Shown: piece by piece, positions 10,266-19,047 of the stretch
Layout of the letters: every line of letters begins with the position of its first letter
Numbering within the stretch: position 1 is the stretch's first letter
Origin: Arthrobacter sp. C2
Lineage (GTDB): Bacteria > Actinomycetota > Actinomycetes > Actinomycetales > Micrococcaceae
Length of the DNA stretch: 64,000 nucleotides
Assembly: GCA_024207135.1 (NCBI GenBank)
Contig: CP042428.1
Coordinates: 868,001 to 932,000, forward strand
Direction of reading: 5' to 3'
Made by a program: the position numbers and the translations under genes
Notes under the pieces: generated by a model
Told to the model about the DNA's origin: nothing
Database searches by the model: none
The model's input: only the letters and a program-made list of their open reading frames with translations

Positions 10266-11549
10266 TCAGGACCTGGCGCTGCCGCCCTTGGTTGGCTGGG
10301 GCTCGGCCTTCGCTCCGGCGGACTTGGCCGTGCCCTTGGCGTCCGGCTTTGCGTCGGCCTTGGCATCAACCTTCGCTTCGGCCTTCTCCACCTGCACGTC
10401 GTTCGGCTTGGCCGGGGATGCCGAGGACCCGGCCGCGGGCGCCGGGACGGGCTTGTCCGCAGCCTGCTTGGCCCGGTACGCATCCATCTGCACCAGGCGG
10501 CGGCGCAACGAATCGGCGCGGTGCGCGTCCCCGCCGCTGGTGGCCTGGATGTGGTGGGTGCCGAAGTGCCACAGCAGCACATCGTCGAGCAATCGGTCCG
10601 GGCCCGGCGAGTAGCGGTGGTCCAGGGCCGCACGCACCGAGGTGATGACATTGGGCTGGAGCAGCGCGGCGAATTCCCGGGTGCCGGAGAGGTCGTGGGC
10701 GGCCAGCAGTTCCGCGGCCCAGCCCCAGTCGTCGTCGGACTTGCGGTCCACGTGCGGCAGCAGCGTCTGCCAGATGAACTGGATGCGCTCGGCAGTCAGC
10801 GGAACGGCGCCCTCGCCCTCGGCGTCCCAGAACCCGGTGACGGTCTGGAAGCGTTCGTGCAGCTCGGAGAACTGGTCTTCCACGGCCTCGAGCATCGCGG
10901 CGGTGGCGGTGAACTGCCTGTCGATGTGCGGGCTCCAGGCGCGCGGCTCGGCGTTCTTGAAGCGGATGTCGTGCTCGATCTCGCTCCAGGCGTGGGACAG
11001 GATGGTGCGGATCTGCACCTCGAAGACGAAGTTCCCGGTGATGCGGATGTCCCCGCCGAGCTTCGCCTGGAAGTCGCGGACCACTTCCTCGCCACGGGTC
11101 TTGAGGATCAGGTGGCGCGAGGAATATCCGTAGGTTCCCGACTCCACCGAGCCGATGTCCTTCTCCCGGTCCGAGCGGCAGTCGAAGTCGGAGCGGCGTC
11201 GCTTGATCAGGTTGGCCGCCTCGCGGATCTCGTGCGGCAGCTTCACGATCACGCGCACGCCCACCAGGTCGTGGATCTCGCGCACCGGATTGGGGAACTC
11301 CAGGGCCGGCTCCTCGCCCTCCTCCCCCACCAGCATGCGGGAGGCCTTGTCGCGGAAGGACGACACGGTCTTGACGCGGCTGACGACGAACAGCGGGGTG
11401 TTCTCCGTCTCGTCGAAGAGCGACTCGATCCGGGTCCGCATGGACTCTGCAACGCGTTCGAGCATCGGGCGGGCTACGGCATAGCGCTCCACACTGGCGC
11501 TGACTTCTTCACGCAATGATTCGTCCAGGGTTTCCCAGGGGGTGCCCAC
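10266..11549 (-). CDS. RelA/SpoT-type (p)ppGpp synthetase domain protein
   Basis: 427 aa. The RelA_SpoT synthetase domain spans about residues 45-200: RVKTVSSFRDKASRML (ATP-binding FxxRxKxxxSxxxK type), EIHDLVGVRVI, GTYGYSSRHLILK, and FEVQIRTILSHAWSEIEHDIRFK, which carries the catalytic Glu/Gln region. There is no HD hydrolase domain and no TGS or ACT domain, so it is a stand-alone synthetase type longer than RelQ/RelP small synthetases. A helical middle part and a 75-residue low-complexity tail (repeated AK, DAK and PAP units) complete it. It would make ppGpp or pppGpp in the cytosol. Alone on its strand, preceded by a terminator region of the DUF2637 gene. Confidence 0.88.
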   Translation of the reverse strand: MGTPWETLDESLREEVSASVERYAVARPMLERVAESMRTRIESLFDETENTPLFVVSRVKTVSSFRDKASRMLVGEEGEEPALEFPNPVREIHDLVGVRVIVKLPHEIREAANLIKRRRSDFDCRSDREKDIGSVESGTYGYSSRHLILKTRGEEVVRDFQAKLGGDIRITGNFVFEVQIRTILSHAWSEIEHDIRFKNAEPRAWSPHIDRQFTATAAMLEAVEDQFSELHERFQTVTGFWDAEGEGAVPLTAERIQFIWQTLLPHVDRKSDDDWGWAAELLAAHDLSGTREFAALLQPNVITSVRAALDHRYSPGPDRLLDDVLLWHFGTHHIQATSGGDAHRADSLRRRLVQMDAYRAKQAADKPVPAPAAGSSASPAKPNDVQVEKAEAKVDAKADAKPDAKGTAKSAGAKAEPQPTKGGSARS

Positions 11550-11687
11550 ACGTGCCTCCTACATACAAACGGCTGGTTGGGGGTGCTCTTGGATCAGCCT
11601 ATCAACCGGCACCGGCCCGGCACCGCGAAGGCACGGCGGAGGGAGCATTGCCCGTCCCGACATGAGGGTGCGCCCTGGCGCGGAAAA

Positions 11688-11739
11688 GCCCGCGGCCCGG
11701 TGCCGGGGGCATTTCCCCCGGCAACACCGGAACGCGGGC
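11688..11739 (-). terminator. Terminator of the DUF2637 gene
   Basis: GCCCGCG / CGCGGGC outer stem, with an inner CCGGTG / CACCGG and GGGG / CCCC hairpin. On the minus strand it is followed by TTTT (AAAA at 11684-11687). It lies 56 nt after the stop of the DUF2637 gene. Confidence 0.65.
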
Positions 11740-11795
11740 CTGGCCGACCTGCCTCGGCCACCCACCTCGCCGTTGCGGCAAGGTTGACTGGTGGA

Positions 11796-12620
11796 TCAGT
11801 TCTTGGAATCCAGCGACTGCGCAACCTCGTCATAGAGCGGGGAGGCGCCGGTGCCGGCCATGGCCTGCACCTTGCCCGAAGCTCCCGGCTTGGCTCCGTT
11901 GGAGGAAGCCGCCTGGTTCTTCGCAGCGCCGGCCTTGGCTGCGGCGTTCGGCGCGGTGCTTGCACCGGCCATCGCGGCGACTGGAGCCTTCTTGGCTTCG
12001 GCTAGGCCCTCGGCGCGTGCCCGTGCGGTCGCCTCGGCCAGCTGGTCCTTGGCAGCGGCGAGGCGCTCGGCCTCGGCGGCCTGCGCATCGTTCATGGCCG
12101 CCTGGAAACCGTCGTCGTAGGCCAGCCCGTATTTCTCGGATTCGACGGCTTCCTCGTCGTAGTCCGCAGCCGCGCGCAGCTCGGCGGCTTCGGCCTTCTT
12201 CTGGTACATGTGCACCGTCAGGTGGGTGATGGCCAGCAGGACCACCGGAGGCATCGCGGCCACGAGCGCCGAGACCAGCGGGGGCACGCCGTTGGAGATG
12301 GAGTCGACCGTGAGGATCGCGTGGGTCGAGTTGGCTGCGGTGGAGACGATGGCACCGAAGAACAGCAGCGTCCAGGGGTAGATCATTGCGCGGCGGTTGT
12401 GGCCGTTGAGCGCGACGATGGCCACGGTGGAGGCCACGATCATGCCGTCAATGATGATCGGCCAGATCCATGCCAGGTTCGCGTCGATGCCCGAACGCTG
12501 CGCCAGGTCGGTCAAGGCCGCGAAGGACAGCACGAACGCGCCCACGGCGATCAGGACGGTGGCGGCCACCGCGGTGCGCAAGACGGCCTTGTGCGGTTCG
12601 TTCGGGATCTTTTCATTCAT
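11796..12620 (-). CDS. DUF2637 domain-containing membrane protein
   Basis: 274 aa from an ATG (MNEKIPNE). DUF2637 core with four predicted membrane helices: residues ~15-37 (AVAATVLIAVGAFVLSFAAL), ~45-67 (WIWPIIIDGMIVASTVAIV), ~75-98 and ~105-128. A charged coiled-coil-like stretch follows (AEAAELRAAADYDEEAVESEK), then an Ala/Lys-rich tail of about 100 residues. DUF2637 proteins are often linked to actinobacterial integrative or transfer modules (SpdB-like), but no other transfer gene is nearby, so the role here is open. A TTG seven codons upstream is a possible alternative start. Confidence 0.8.
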   Translation of the reverse strand: MNEKIPNEPHKAVLRTAVAATVLIAVGAFVLSFAALTDLAQRSGIDANLAWIWPIIIDGMIVASTVAIVALNGHNRRAMIYPWTLLFFGAIVSTAANSTHAILTVDSISNGVPPLVSALVAAMPPVVLLAITHLTVHMYQKKAEAAELRAAADYDEEAVESEKYGLAYDDGFQAAMNDAQAAEAERLAAAKDQLAEATARARAEGLAEAKKAPVAAMAGASTAPNAAAKAGAAKNQAASSNGAKPGASGKVQAMAGTGASPLYDEVAQSLDSKN

Positions 12621-13202
12621 CTGGCTTCGATGCCTCAATCATTTGTGGGTCTGGTGTTGCGCTAACAGTGGTCGGCCGAACCTGCCCAGGGCATGGTTCC
12701 CCCATGGCGGACCAGACCCAATTCTATGCGCTGGCTTCACCCGTTCCGGACCAACGATCCTTTCGGCGTCCGCGGCAACCGCCGTCAAATGCCGATCCGC
12801 CATCGAGGAACCGCTCCCCTGCCCGAATCGCCGAAGAACGCTTTCCACGCGGGGCGCACCATGCGTGGAGCTCCCGCCACCGGACGGCGGCGGGAGCGGG
12901 CCGCCATCCCGTGCGCGGATTAGGCCATCAATTGTGCGGCGAGGCCCCGGAGCTTGTGCCAATGATCACCACCGGCCGCCCACGGCCAAGCCTGCCCAAA
13001 GCGGCCCGGAGCGGCTATTGTTAAGCGTGGATCAACCTTGCGTTCACCATGGGGCACGCCAGCCACCGGAACCACCTCGATCCCACTCCCCACCCCAGCT
13101 CTAGCAGCATTGACACGGTAATCGACGTGCACCGCCCTCGGCGGCGCGCGCTTGATGCGATCGGCCGTGCCTTACGTACCACAGCAGGAGAAGCTCACCT
13201 TC
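12621..13202. other. Divergent promoter region without a gene
   Basis: 582 nt between divergent genes. ORFs here are Pro/Arg-rich and look like chance frames of high-GC DNA. A 9-bp inverted repeat GCTCCCGCC / GGCGGGAGC lies at 12870-12897. The region presumably holds the promoters of both neighbours; no RNA or operator was recognised. Confidence 0.4.
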
Positions 13203-13835
13203 ATGACAGCAATTGCCCCGGACCACGTCGAAAATTCCCTCATGGAACGCCGCTACGAGGACCAGATCGAACCCGTCAACCGTCTTCTGGACGAGACCCG
13301 GGCCCTTCGACCTGAGACCTCCGTATCCTTCGTTGATCCGATGCACAACATCGAGGAAGCACGCATCATCTCGCTGTTCTCCAACATCGGCGTCGCCAAC
13401 GAGACCGGTTTCATCGACGCCGGGTCGCAGGAAGCCTCCACCCGCATGCTGGGCATGCAGTGGCAGCTGGGGCTGCGTCCGGAGTACATCCTGCCGTGGA
13501 ACGTGCACCCGTGGCACACCCCGGGCGAGGCCAACGGCAAGTTCACCCCGCCGCAGATCACCTCCGGCCTCAAGCCGCTGCTGCGCCTGCTCAAGGTCGT
13601 GCCGCGCGCATCGGTCCTGATCGCCCACGGCACCGAGGCACACCGCCTCTCCGAACAACTGGTCAAGACCCAGAACCCGCTGCTGTGGCGCCGCGGCTTC
13701 AAGACCTACAAGGTCAAGTCCCTCGACGGCCGCGCCTTCGCCGGTTCCCCGGAACGCCAGCAGGCACACCTCGAGGAAATCTACGCGGCCTACGCCGACG
13801 CGATGGCCCGCACCGGTCTGGCCCCCGCCAAGTAA
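13203..13835 (+). CDS. Uracil-DNA glycosylase-like family protein
   Basis: 210 aa from an ATG; AGGAGAAG lies about 14 nt upstream. The layout suggests the uracil-DNA glycosylase superfamily: a first motif region around residues 42-65 (FVDPMHNIEEARIISLFSNIG), a central LPWNVHPWHTPGEANG segment near 98-113, and a C-terminal VLIAHGTEAHRL motif near 140 that matches the HG.. loop of family 4/5-like enzymes. There is no Fe-S Cys set, so it is not a family 4 enzyme. If active, it would remove uracil or a related damaged base from DNA. Monocistronic, upstream of the DUF2079 gene by 46 nt. Confidence 0.65.
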   Translation: MTAIAPDHVENSLMERRYEDQIEPVNRLLDETRALRPETSVSFVDPMHNIEEARIISLFSNIGVANETGFIDAGSQEASTRMLGMQWQLGLRPEYILPWNVHPWHTPGEANGKFTPPQITSGLKPLLRLLKVVPRASVLIAHGTEAHRLSEQLVKTQNPLLWRRGFKTYKVKSLDGRAFAGSPERQQAHLEEIYAAYADAMARTGLAPAK

Positions 13836-13881
13836 CACCATCGAATCGCCCGCGCAGCGACTTGCAGATAAACTCGAGTCC

Positions 13882-15348
13882 ATGCCCCACAACACCCCCG
13901 CTTCCGTGAGCCGTGCCCAGAAACTCCAACTGGGACTGGCAATGGCCCTGGCGGGGGTGTTGTACGTTGCGCACTCCTTCCTGCGCTTTGCCAACTTCGA
14001 GTCCCGCGGCTACGACCTGGGGATCTTCGACCAGGCGGCGCGGCAGTACGCCATGTTCAAGGCACCGATCGTGCCGATCAAGGGCGTGGACTTCAACCTG
14101 CTCGGCGACCACTTCCACCCGATCCTGGTGCTGCTGGCCCCGTTCTACTGGATCTGGAACGACCCGCGGATGCTTTCCATCGTGCTGGCACTGCTGCTGG
14201 TTTCCACCGCGATCCCGGTCTACCTGTTCACCCGCACACGCTTCGGGCACCTCGGGGCGCTGCTGACCGCCTCGGCGATGCTGCTGTGGTGGCCGTTCCA
14301 GGCGATCGTGAACTGGGAATTCCACGAGGTCGCCTTCGGCGTGCCGATCATGGGGTGGATCATCTGGGCCTTCGACCGAGGCCGTTATTGGCTGGTCGTC
14401 GGGCTATCGGCCTCGCTGCTGCTGGTGCGCGAGGACATGGGCATCACCATGGTCGCGGTGGGCATCGTGCTGCTCTTCCACCGGCAGTGGGCCAAGGCCG
14501 CGCTGACCGCGGCCCTGGGCCTGGGCGGCTACGTCGTGGTGACCAGCTACCTGATCCCGCTCTTCTCCCCCGCCGGCGAATTCACCTACTGGCAGTACAC
14601 CGCGCTGGGTGCCGGCGCCGGGGCTGCCATCGTCTTCCTGCTCACCCACCCGTTCCAGTCGATCGCGATCCTGTTCAACCACCAGCTCAAGGTGGCGTTG
14701 TGGCTGCTCAGCTTCGTGCCGCTGGCGCTGCTGCCGCTGGCCTCCCCCTACGTGATCCTGGGTGCCCCGTTGCTGCTCAGCCGGCTGTTCAACGACCGGC
14801 TGAACACCTGGGCCCCGGTCTACCAGTACGACGCGATCATGGCCCCGATCCTGATCCTCTCCGCCGTGCACGTGCTCGGCAAGCTCATGGACCGCTTCGG
14901 CTGGAAAAAAATCCGGGTCATTGCACCGGCCTGGCTGCTGGCCTTCGGGCTGGTCGGCACGCTGTTCTTCCATTCGGTGTTTCCGCTCGGGCGCACGCTC
15001 ACCGGGGCCAACTGGGCGCCGGGCACGCTGGTCGCCGCCAAGGAACGCGCCGTGGCGATGATCCCCGACGGGGTGTGCGTCGAGGCCGCCGACACGTTGG
15101 TGCCGCACCTGACCACCCGCACCTATGTCGGCCTGCACGGGGACATCGGCACCGACCTTTCCAGCTGGATGATCATTGACTTCAACGAGCAGGAACTCGG
15201 CGGCTGGGACCCGCTGAACCCTCCCCAGGCCCTGGACCGGGCACACGCCCTGGGCTTCACGCAGGTGGCACCGATCGACGACGGGCTGCTGGTGCTGCAC
15301 CGCGACATCCCGGTGAACCCGGTCTGCTCGGACTACCTCAAGCGCTGA
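13882..15348 (+). CDS. DUF2079 membrane protein (GT-C-like)
   Basis: 488 aa with roughly ten membrane helices. DUF2079 family: a short N-terminus, a first helix (QKLQLGLAMALAGVLYVAHSF), then a conserved extracytoplasmic loop with FESRGYDLGIFDQAARQYAMFKAPI and LLGDHFHPILVLLAPFYW, the hallmark of the family. The second half ends in a soluble domain of about 100 residues (PDGVCVEAADTLVPHLTTRTYVGLHG). DUF2079 proteins are distant relatives of GT-C lipid-linked sugar transferases. The gene lies beside three mannosyltransferase-like genes on the other strand, so an envelope-glycan role is a reasonable inference. Confidence 0.88.
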   Translation: MPHNTPASVSRAQKLQLGLAMALAGVLYVAHSFLRFANFESRGYDLGIFDQAARQYAMFKAPIVPIKGVDFNLLGDHFHPILVLLAPFYWIWNDPRMLSIVLALLLVSTAIPVYLFTRTRFGHLGALLTASAMLLWWPFQAIVNWEFHEVAFGVPIMGWIIWAFDRGRYWLVVGLSASLLLVREDMGITMVAVGIVLLFHRQWAKAALTAALGLGGYVVVTSYLIPLFSPAGEFTYWQYTALGAGAGAAIVFLLTHPFQSIAILFNHQLKVALWLLSFVPLALLPLASPYVILGAPLLLSRLFNDRLNTWAPVYQYDAIMAPILILSAVHVLGKLMDRFGWKKIRVIAPAWLLAFGLVGTLFFHSVFPLGRTLTGANWAPGTLVAAKERAVAMIPDGVCVEAADTLVPHLTTRTYVGLHGDIGTDLSSWMIIDFNEQELGGWDPLNPPQALDRAHALGFTQVAPIDDGLLVLHRDIPVNPVCSDYLKR

Positions 15349-15455
15349 GGCCGCCAGGCACGCAACCCAGCACCTGCCCAAGGCGTCGCTTCCCGGACCT
15401 GCTGCTCCACCCAGTGACCGGCACCGAGCCTCCCGGACGCGCCGGGAATCGCCAC

Positions 15456-15956
15456 TCACCGCGTCGTGCGCGGCCGCTCCGCCAGGCGAGAACGGCCCCC
15501 GGCCAGCAGACGGCAGAGCAGGATCAGCAGCGCGATGCCGCCGCCGAGAACCAGGTTCATCGCCAGACCACCCTGGGCCGGGGCTTCGCCCTCGGATGCC
15601 ACCACGTGCGCCATCCCGAAGCCCATCACCGCGGCCGGATAGTAGATCCCCAGGCCAATGAGGCCACATGCAACAAGGGCACCGGAGACTGCACCGAGCC
15701 GTGAACGATGGATGGCGAAGAGCACCAGGGCGCTGGCGAGGGTGAAGAGGCTTCCCGCCACGAGGTTCCCCAGATGTGAACCTGGCTGAAACGCCGCATA
15801 GGCGTCCCACAGGCTGCGCCCGCTGGACAGGATGCCCGCCCGTGGCATCACCAGGTACACGGACACCATTCCGGCCAGCCACAGGGTTGCCCCCACGCCG
15901 GTTGCCAGCGGCCGGGTACGGAAACGCAAAGGCAGGATGGGACCCGTTTTCTTCAT
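15456..15956 (-). CDS. Small multi-pass membrane protein of unknown function
   Basis: 166 aa from the ATG at MKKTGP, with GGCAGG upstream (a start three codons earlier is also possible). Four predicted membrane helices: ~17-36 (ATGVGATLWLAGMVSVYLVM), ~62-80, ~88-108 (GAVSGALVACGLIGLGIYYPAA) and ~130-150. A DUF998- or DUF4383-like arrangement is possible, but no family signature is certain. Convergent with the DUF2079 gene and 100 nt downstream of the GT87-like gene on the same strand. Confidence 0.65.
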   Translation of the reverse strand: MKKTGPILPLRFRTRPLATGVGATLWLAGMVSVYLVMPRAGILSSGRSLWDAYAAFQPGSHLGNLVAGSLFTLASALVLFAIHRSRLGAVSGALVACGLIGLGIYYPAAVMGFGMAHVVASEGEAPAQGGLAMNLVLGGGIALLILLCRLLAGGRSRLAERPRTTR

Positions 15957-16055
15957 GGGTACCATCCTGCCAGTGCCACGCGCCGATCCGTGCCGAGGCC
16001 CGCGGGCCCCCGGTGAGGGTGCCGGCCAGGGATCCTCAGGCCAGGGCATCCGGAA

Positions 16056-17381
16056 TCAGAGTTCGGATCCTGCCTTACGCCCCAGCACGAACTTGTCCCC
16101 GAGGTTCTCCAGCGGGCCGGCCAGCGGGTCGTCGAGCCCCTCGGACCTGACCACGTCGCGATCCGGGTTCCGGATGTCCCCGATGATCTTAATGCAGAGG
16201 TACACCAGCATCGCCATGTGCGCGACGATGCCGATCCCGTAGAGGATCTCGATCGCCCAGGAATCCCCGAAGTACTTCAGCCCGGAGACCCACTTGGCGC
16301 TCCAGAGCCAGACGAACACCCAGTGGAACACCTCGATGCCCTGCCACAGAAGGAATTCGCGCCACTTGGGGCGGGCCAGCACGTAGAGCGGGATCAGCCA
16401 CATCACGAACTGCGGCGAGTAGACCTTGCCGAAGAGCAGGAACGCGGCAACGATCAGGAACGCCAGCTGCGCCATGCGCGGGCGGCGCACGGCGCTCAGG
16501 CCCAGCCAGGCGATGCCCAGGCAGGCGATCCCGAAGAGCCCGTTGGACAGGTAGGACATGGTCGAGCCGTCCATCCCGGTCCAGACGAAGGCCAGCCACA
16601 TCGAGGAGTTCCCCGCCGGGCGGTCCCCGGAGAAGGTGTAGAACCGGCTCCATTCGTCGAACGCCGTGAGCATGAACGGCACATTGACCGCCAGCCAGGC
16701 CACGACGCCGGAGGCCAGCGAGACCCAGAAGTGCCGCATCCGCCCGGTGCGCAGGCACAACACCAGGATCGCCCCGAAGAGGAAGAACGGGTAGAGCTTG
16801 GCGGCGGCGCCCAGGCCCAGCAGCACCCCGGCCAGCACGATGTGCTTGCGGGAGAAGGCCAGCAGGCCGGTCATTGCCAGCATCACCGCCAGCAGGTCCC
16901 AGTTCAGCTGGCTGGTCAGGATGATGCCCGGGGCCAGCGCCACCATGATCGCATCCCGGCTGCGGTGCCGCGCTGCGTAGGCCACCGCGACGACGACCAC
17001 GGCCCAGCAGACGAAGGACACCGCGGAGTTCACGTCGAAGTAGGCCAGCTGGCGTTCGGCGCTGAACCCGATGCCGGGGATCACCATGGCGGTGAGCCCG
17101 GCCATGATCGCCAGCAGCACCGGGTATTCCAGGGCCTGCTCGGCCGGCAGCCCGGTGAAGTAGGGGAAGAGCTTGTCGGCCATGCCGCGGGTGCCGAAGA
17201 GCTGGGTGAAGTCCGAATAGCACATGTGCAGGTGCTGTTCGGCGTCGGGCCAGCCGTTGATGCGGCACCATTGCTTGGTGAGCACCGCCAGCGAAGCGCC
17301 GATCACGGTGAGGACCAGCAGCCCGATGATGACCGGACGGGTTGCCTCGCGGGCGGTGAACAGGTTCTTGACCGGTTGCAT
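16056..17381 (-). CDS. GT87/DUF2029-type polyprenol-linked mannosyltransferase
   Basis: 441 aa multi-pass protein from an ATG (MQPVKNLF). Around ten membrane helices, an acidic loop after the first helix (WCRINGWPDAEQHLHMCYSDF) that carries the Asp/Glu pair expected of GT-C enzymes, and GLGAAAKLYPFFLFGAILVL, matching the GAAAK(L/F)YP motif of GT87/DUF2029 proteins such as PimE. It would move mannose or another sugar from a polyprenol phosphate to an envelope glycolipid on the outer face. It follows the two MptB-like genes on the same strand after 61 nt, so the three probably form one operon for lipomannan-like glycan synthesis. Confidence 0.85.
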   Translation of the reverse strand: MQPVKNLFTAREATRPVIIGLLVLTVIGASLAVLTKQWCRINGWPDAEQHLHMCYSDFTQLFGTRGMADKLFPYFTGLPAEQALEYPVLLAIMAGLTAMVIPGIGFSAERQLAYFDVNSAVSFVCWAVVVVAVAYAARHRSRDAIMVALAPGIILTSQLNWDLLAVMLAMTGLLAFSRKHIVLAGVLLGLGAAAKLYPFFLFGAILVLCLRTGRMRHFWVSLASGVVAWLAVNVPFMLTAFDEWSRFYTFSGDRPAGNSSMWLAFVWTGMDGSTMSYLSNGLFGIACLGIAWLGLSAVRRPRMAQLAFLIVAAFLLFGKVYSPQFVMWLIPLYVLARPKWREFLLWQGIEVFHWVFVWLWSAKWVSGLKYFGDSWAIEILYGIGIVAHMAMLVYLCIKIIGDIRNPDRDVVRSEGLDDPLAGPLENLGDKFVLGRKAGSEL

Positions 17382-17442
17382 CACGATCCGGTTGCCTCGT
17401 TTCTGGGTGTTGGGGTGGAAAGTCGGTGTGTGGGCGGCGGTG

Positions 17443-19047
17443 CTAGTTGCTGCCCTGGCGCAGCGGCCGGCGCCTGTCGGCACCGAAGATGGCCGCCGTC
17501 TTGGGGTCGATGAACACCAGGTAGGCCATGTAGGCCAGGGTGGTGGCTGCGGCAAAGAGGCGCACCGCCAGCAGCGAGAACCACTGGCCGATGGACAACT
17601 GGTCCACCACCCCGGAGAGCAGCACCAGCAGGCACAGGATGTACAGGGCGCGTTCCCAGTTCACCGGGTAGCGGCGGGACAGCGCGAAGAAGGGGATCAG
17701 CCACAACAGGTACCAGGGCTGGATGATGGGCGCCAGCACCACCGCGGCTCCCAGGGCATAGCCGGCGTAGAGCAGCGGGGGTCCGGCCGGGCGGCGGATG
17801 GCCAGCCAGAAGACGATGGCCAGGGAGGCCATCCGGAAGACCGTGAACACGATCCCGGCGATGAACCACAGGTCCCCGCCGGCCAGCGAACCGATCCAGC
17901 CGGCGAGCATGCCCAGCAGCCCGACCGGCGCGTAGGGGAAGGCCGCGGACCCGGCACCGGCCATCGCGGGGATCCAGCCGAACCACAGGCCCGAAGCCCA
18001 GCCCAGCAGCGCCATCACGGCACCGGCCACGGCACCGGTGTAGGCCCAGGCGCGGATCTTCGCGCCCAGGCCGGCGTTGGCCGCCACCATCGCCAGGCCG
18101 AGGAAGGGCAGCACCAGCACCACGATGGGCTTGATCGCGATCGCGGCGCTGGCGGCGAGGATCCCGGCCAGGCGGCGCTTGCGCAGCACCAGCACGAAGC
18201 CGAGCAGCACCCCGCCGACCATCAGCCCGTCGTTGTGCACCCCGCCGACCATGTTCAGCAGGAACAGCGGGTTGGCCACCGAGATCCACAGCGGCCAGGC
18301 CGCATCCCGGCCCGCGGCCCGGGCCAGCGCCACCACGGCCCAGGCGCACAGCGCCACCCCGGCCACGGCCACCAGGCGCATCAGCGCCACCCCGTACTCG
18401 GGCACCCCGCCGGAGACGAAGTACACGAACCGGGCGTACATCAAGAACAGCGGCCCGTAGGGCGAGGTGGATTCGGCCCACAGCGAGTCCGAACCCTGCG
18501 CGAACCAGCCCGGCAGCTGGGAGACCCACTCGGTGTAGGGCGAGAGCCCGGCATGCATCAGCCGGCCCTGGCCCAGGTAGGAGTACACGTCCTTGGACAG
18601 GATCGGGAAGGAGAACAGCAGCGGGATCGACCAGACCCAGATGGACTTGACGACCACCGCCACCGGGTTGGCCTCATCGGCCTGGGCGCGCTGGCGCAGC
18701 CGCAGCCAGGCGCGGAAGAGCAGCATCGAGCCCAGGGCCAGCAGCAGCGTGCAGACGATCACCCCGAGCATTTCCACGCGCAGCGGCAGCAGCACCTTCG
18801 CCCGGGCCAGCAGGGATTCCTGCGAGCTGGGGATCCAGCCCACGCCCCAGGACCCGACCATCACCATGATCGAGGCGAGCAGCCCCTGGGCGATGGCGAT
18901 GTCCGGGGTGTTCTCCCCGCCGCCGGTGAGGTGGCGCAACCCCGGGACCCGGGAGCTGCGCTGGCGCAGCGTCTCCAGGGCGCGGGTGGCGCGAACGAAG
19001 CGGCGGCCGGGTGCCGGCGGCGAAGCCGGGCGCGGGGCGGGGCTCAC
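17443..19047 (-). CDS. MptB-like polyprenol-phosphomannose mannosyltransferase (second copy)
   Basis: 534 aa from a GTG that overlaps the stop of the upstream paralogue as GTGA, so the two are translationally coupled. Multi-pass GT-C enzyme of the mannopyranosyltransferase MptA/MptB family. Family marks: SKDVYSYLGQGRLMHAGLSPY with the Asp of the catalytic loop near residue 158, WAESTSPYGPLF, VANPLFLLNMVGGVHNDGLMVG and PIIQPWYLLWLIPFFALS. A basic N-terminal tail of ~45 residues precedes the first helix. These enzymes extend alpha-1,6-mannan cores from polyprenol-phosphomannose; the exact linkage is not shown. Confidence 0.87.
   Translation of the reverse strand: MSPAPRPASPPAPGRRFVRATRALETLRQRSSRVPGLRHLTGGGENTPDIAIAQGLLASIMVMVGSWGVGWIPSSQESLLARAKVLLPLRVEMLGVIVCTLLLALGSMLLFRAWLRLRQRAQADEANPVAVVVKSIWVWSIPLLFSFPILSKDVYSYLGQGRLMHAGLSPYTEWVSQLPGWFAQGSDSLWAESTSPYGPLFLMYARFVYFVSGGVPEYGVALMRLVAVAGVALCAWAVVALARAAGRDAAWPLWISVANPLFLLNMVGGVHNDGLMVGGVLLGFVLVLRKRRLAGILAASAAIAIKPIVVLVLPFLGLAMVAANAGLGAKIRAWAYTGAVAGAVMALLGWASGLWFGWIPAMAGAGSAAFPYAPVGLLGMLAGWIGSLAGGDLWFIAGIVFTVFRMASLAIVFWLAIRRPAGPPLLYAGYALGAAVVLAPIIQPWYLLWLIPFFALSRRYPVNWERALYILCLLVLLSGVVDQLSIGQWFSLLAVRLFAAATTLAYMAYLVFIDPKTAAIFGADRRRPLRQGSN

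Noticed and set aside
7620-11519. Very long (1299 aa) plus-strand open frame across the GNAT, ABC-F and RelA-like genes
   Set aside because: It is the antisense frame of three clear minus-strand genes with full motifs; long shadows of this kind are normal at this GC content.
12639-13132. Minus- and plus-strand ORFs upstream of the uracil-DNA-glycosylase-like gene
   Set aside because: Pro/Arg-rich, in a divergent promoter region, no domain.
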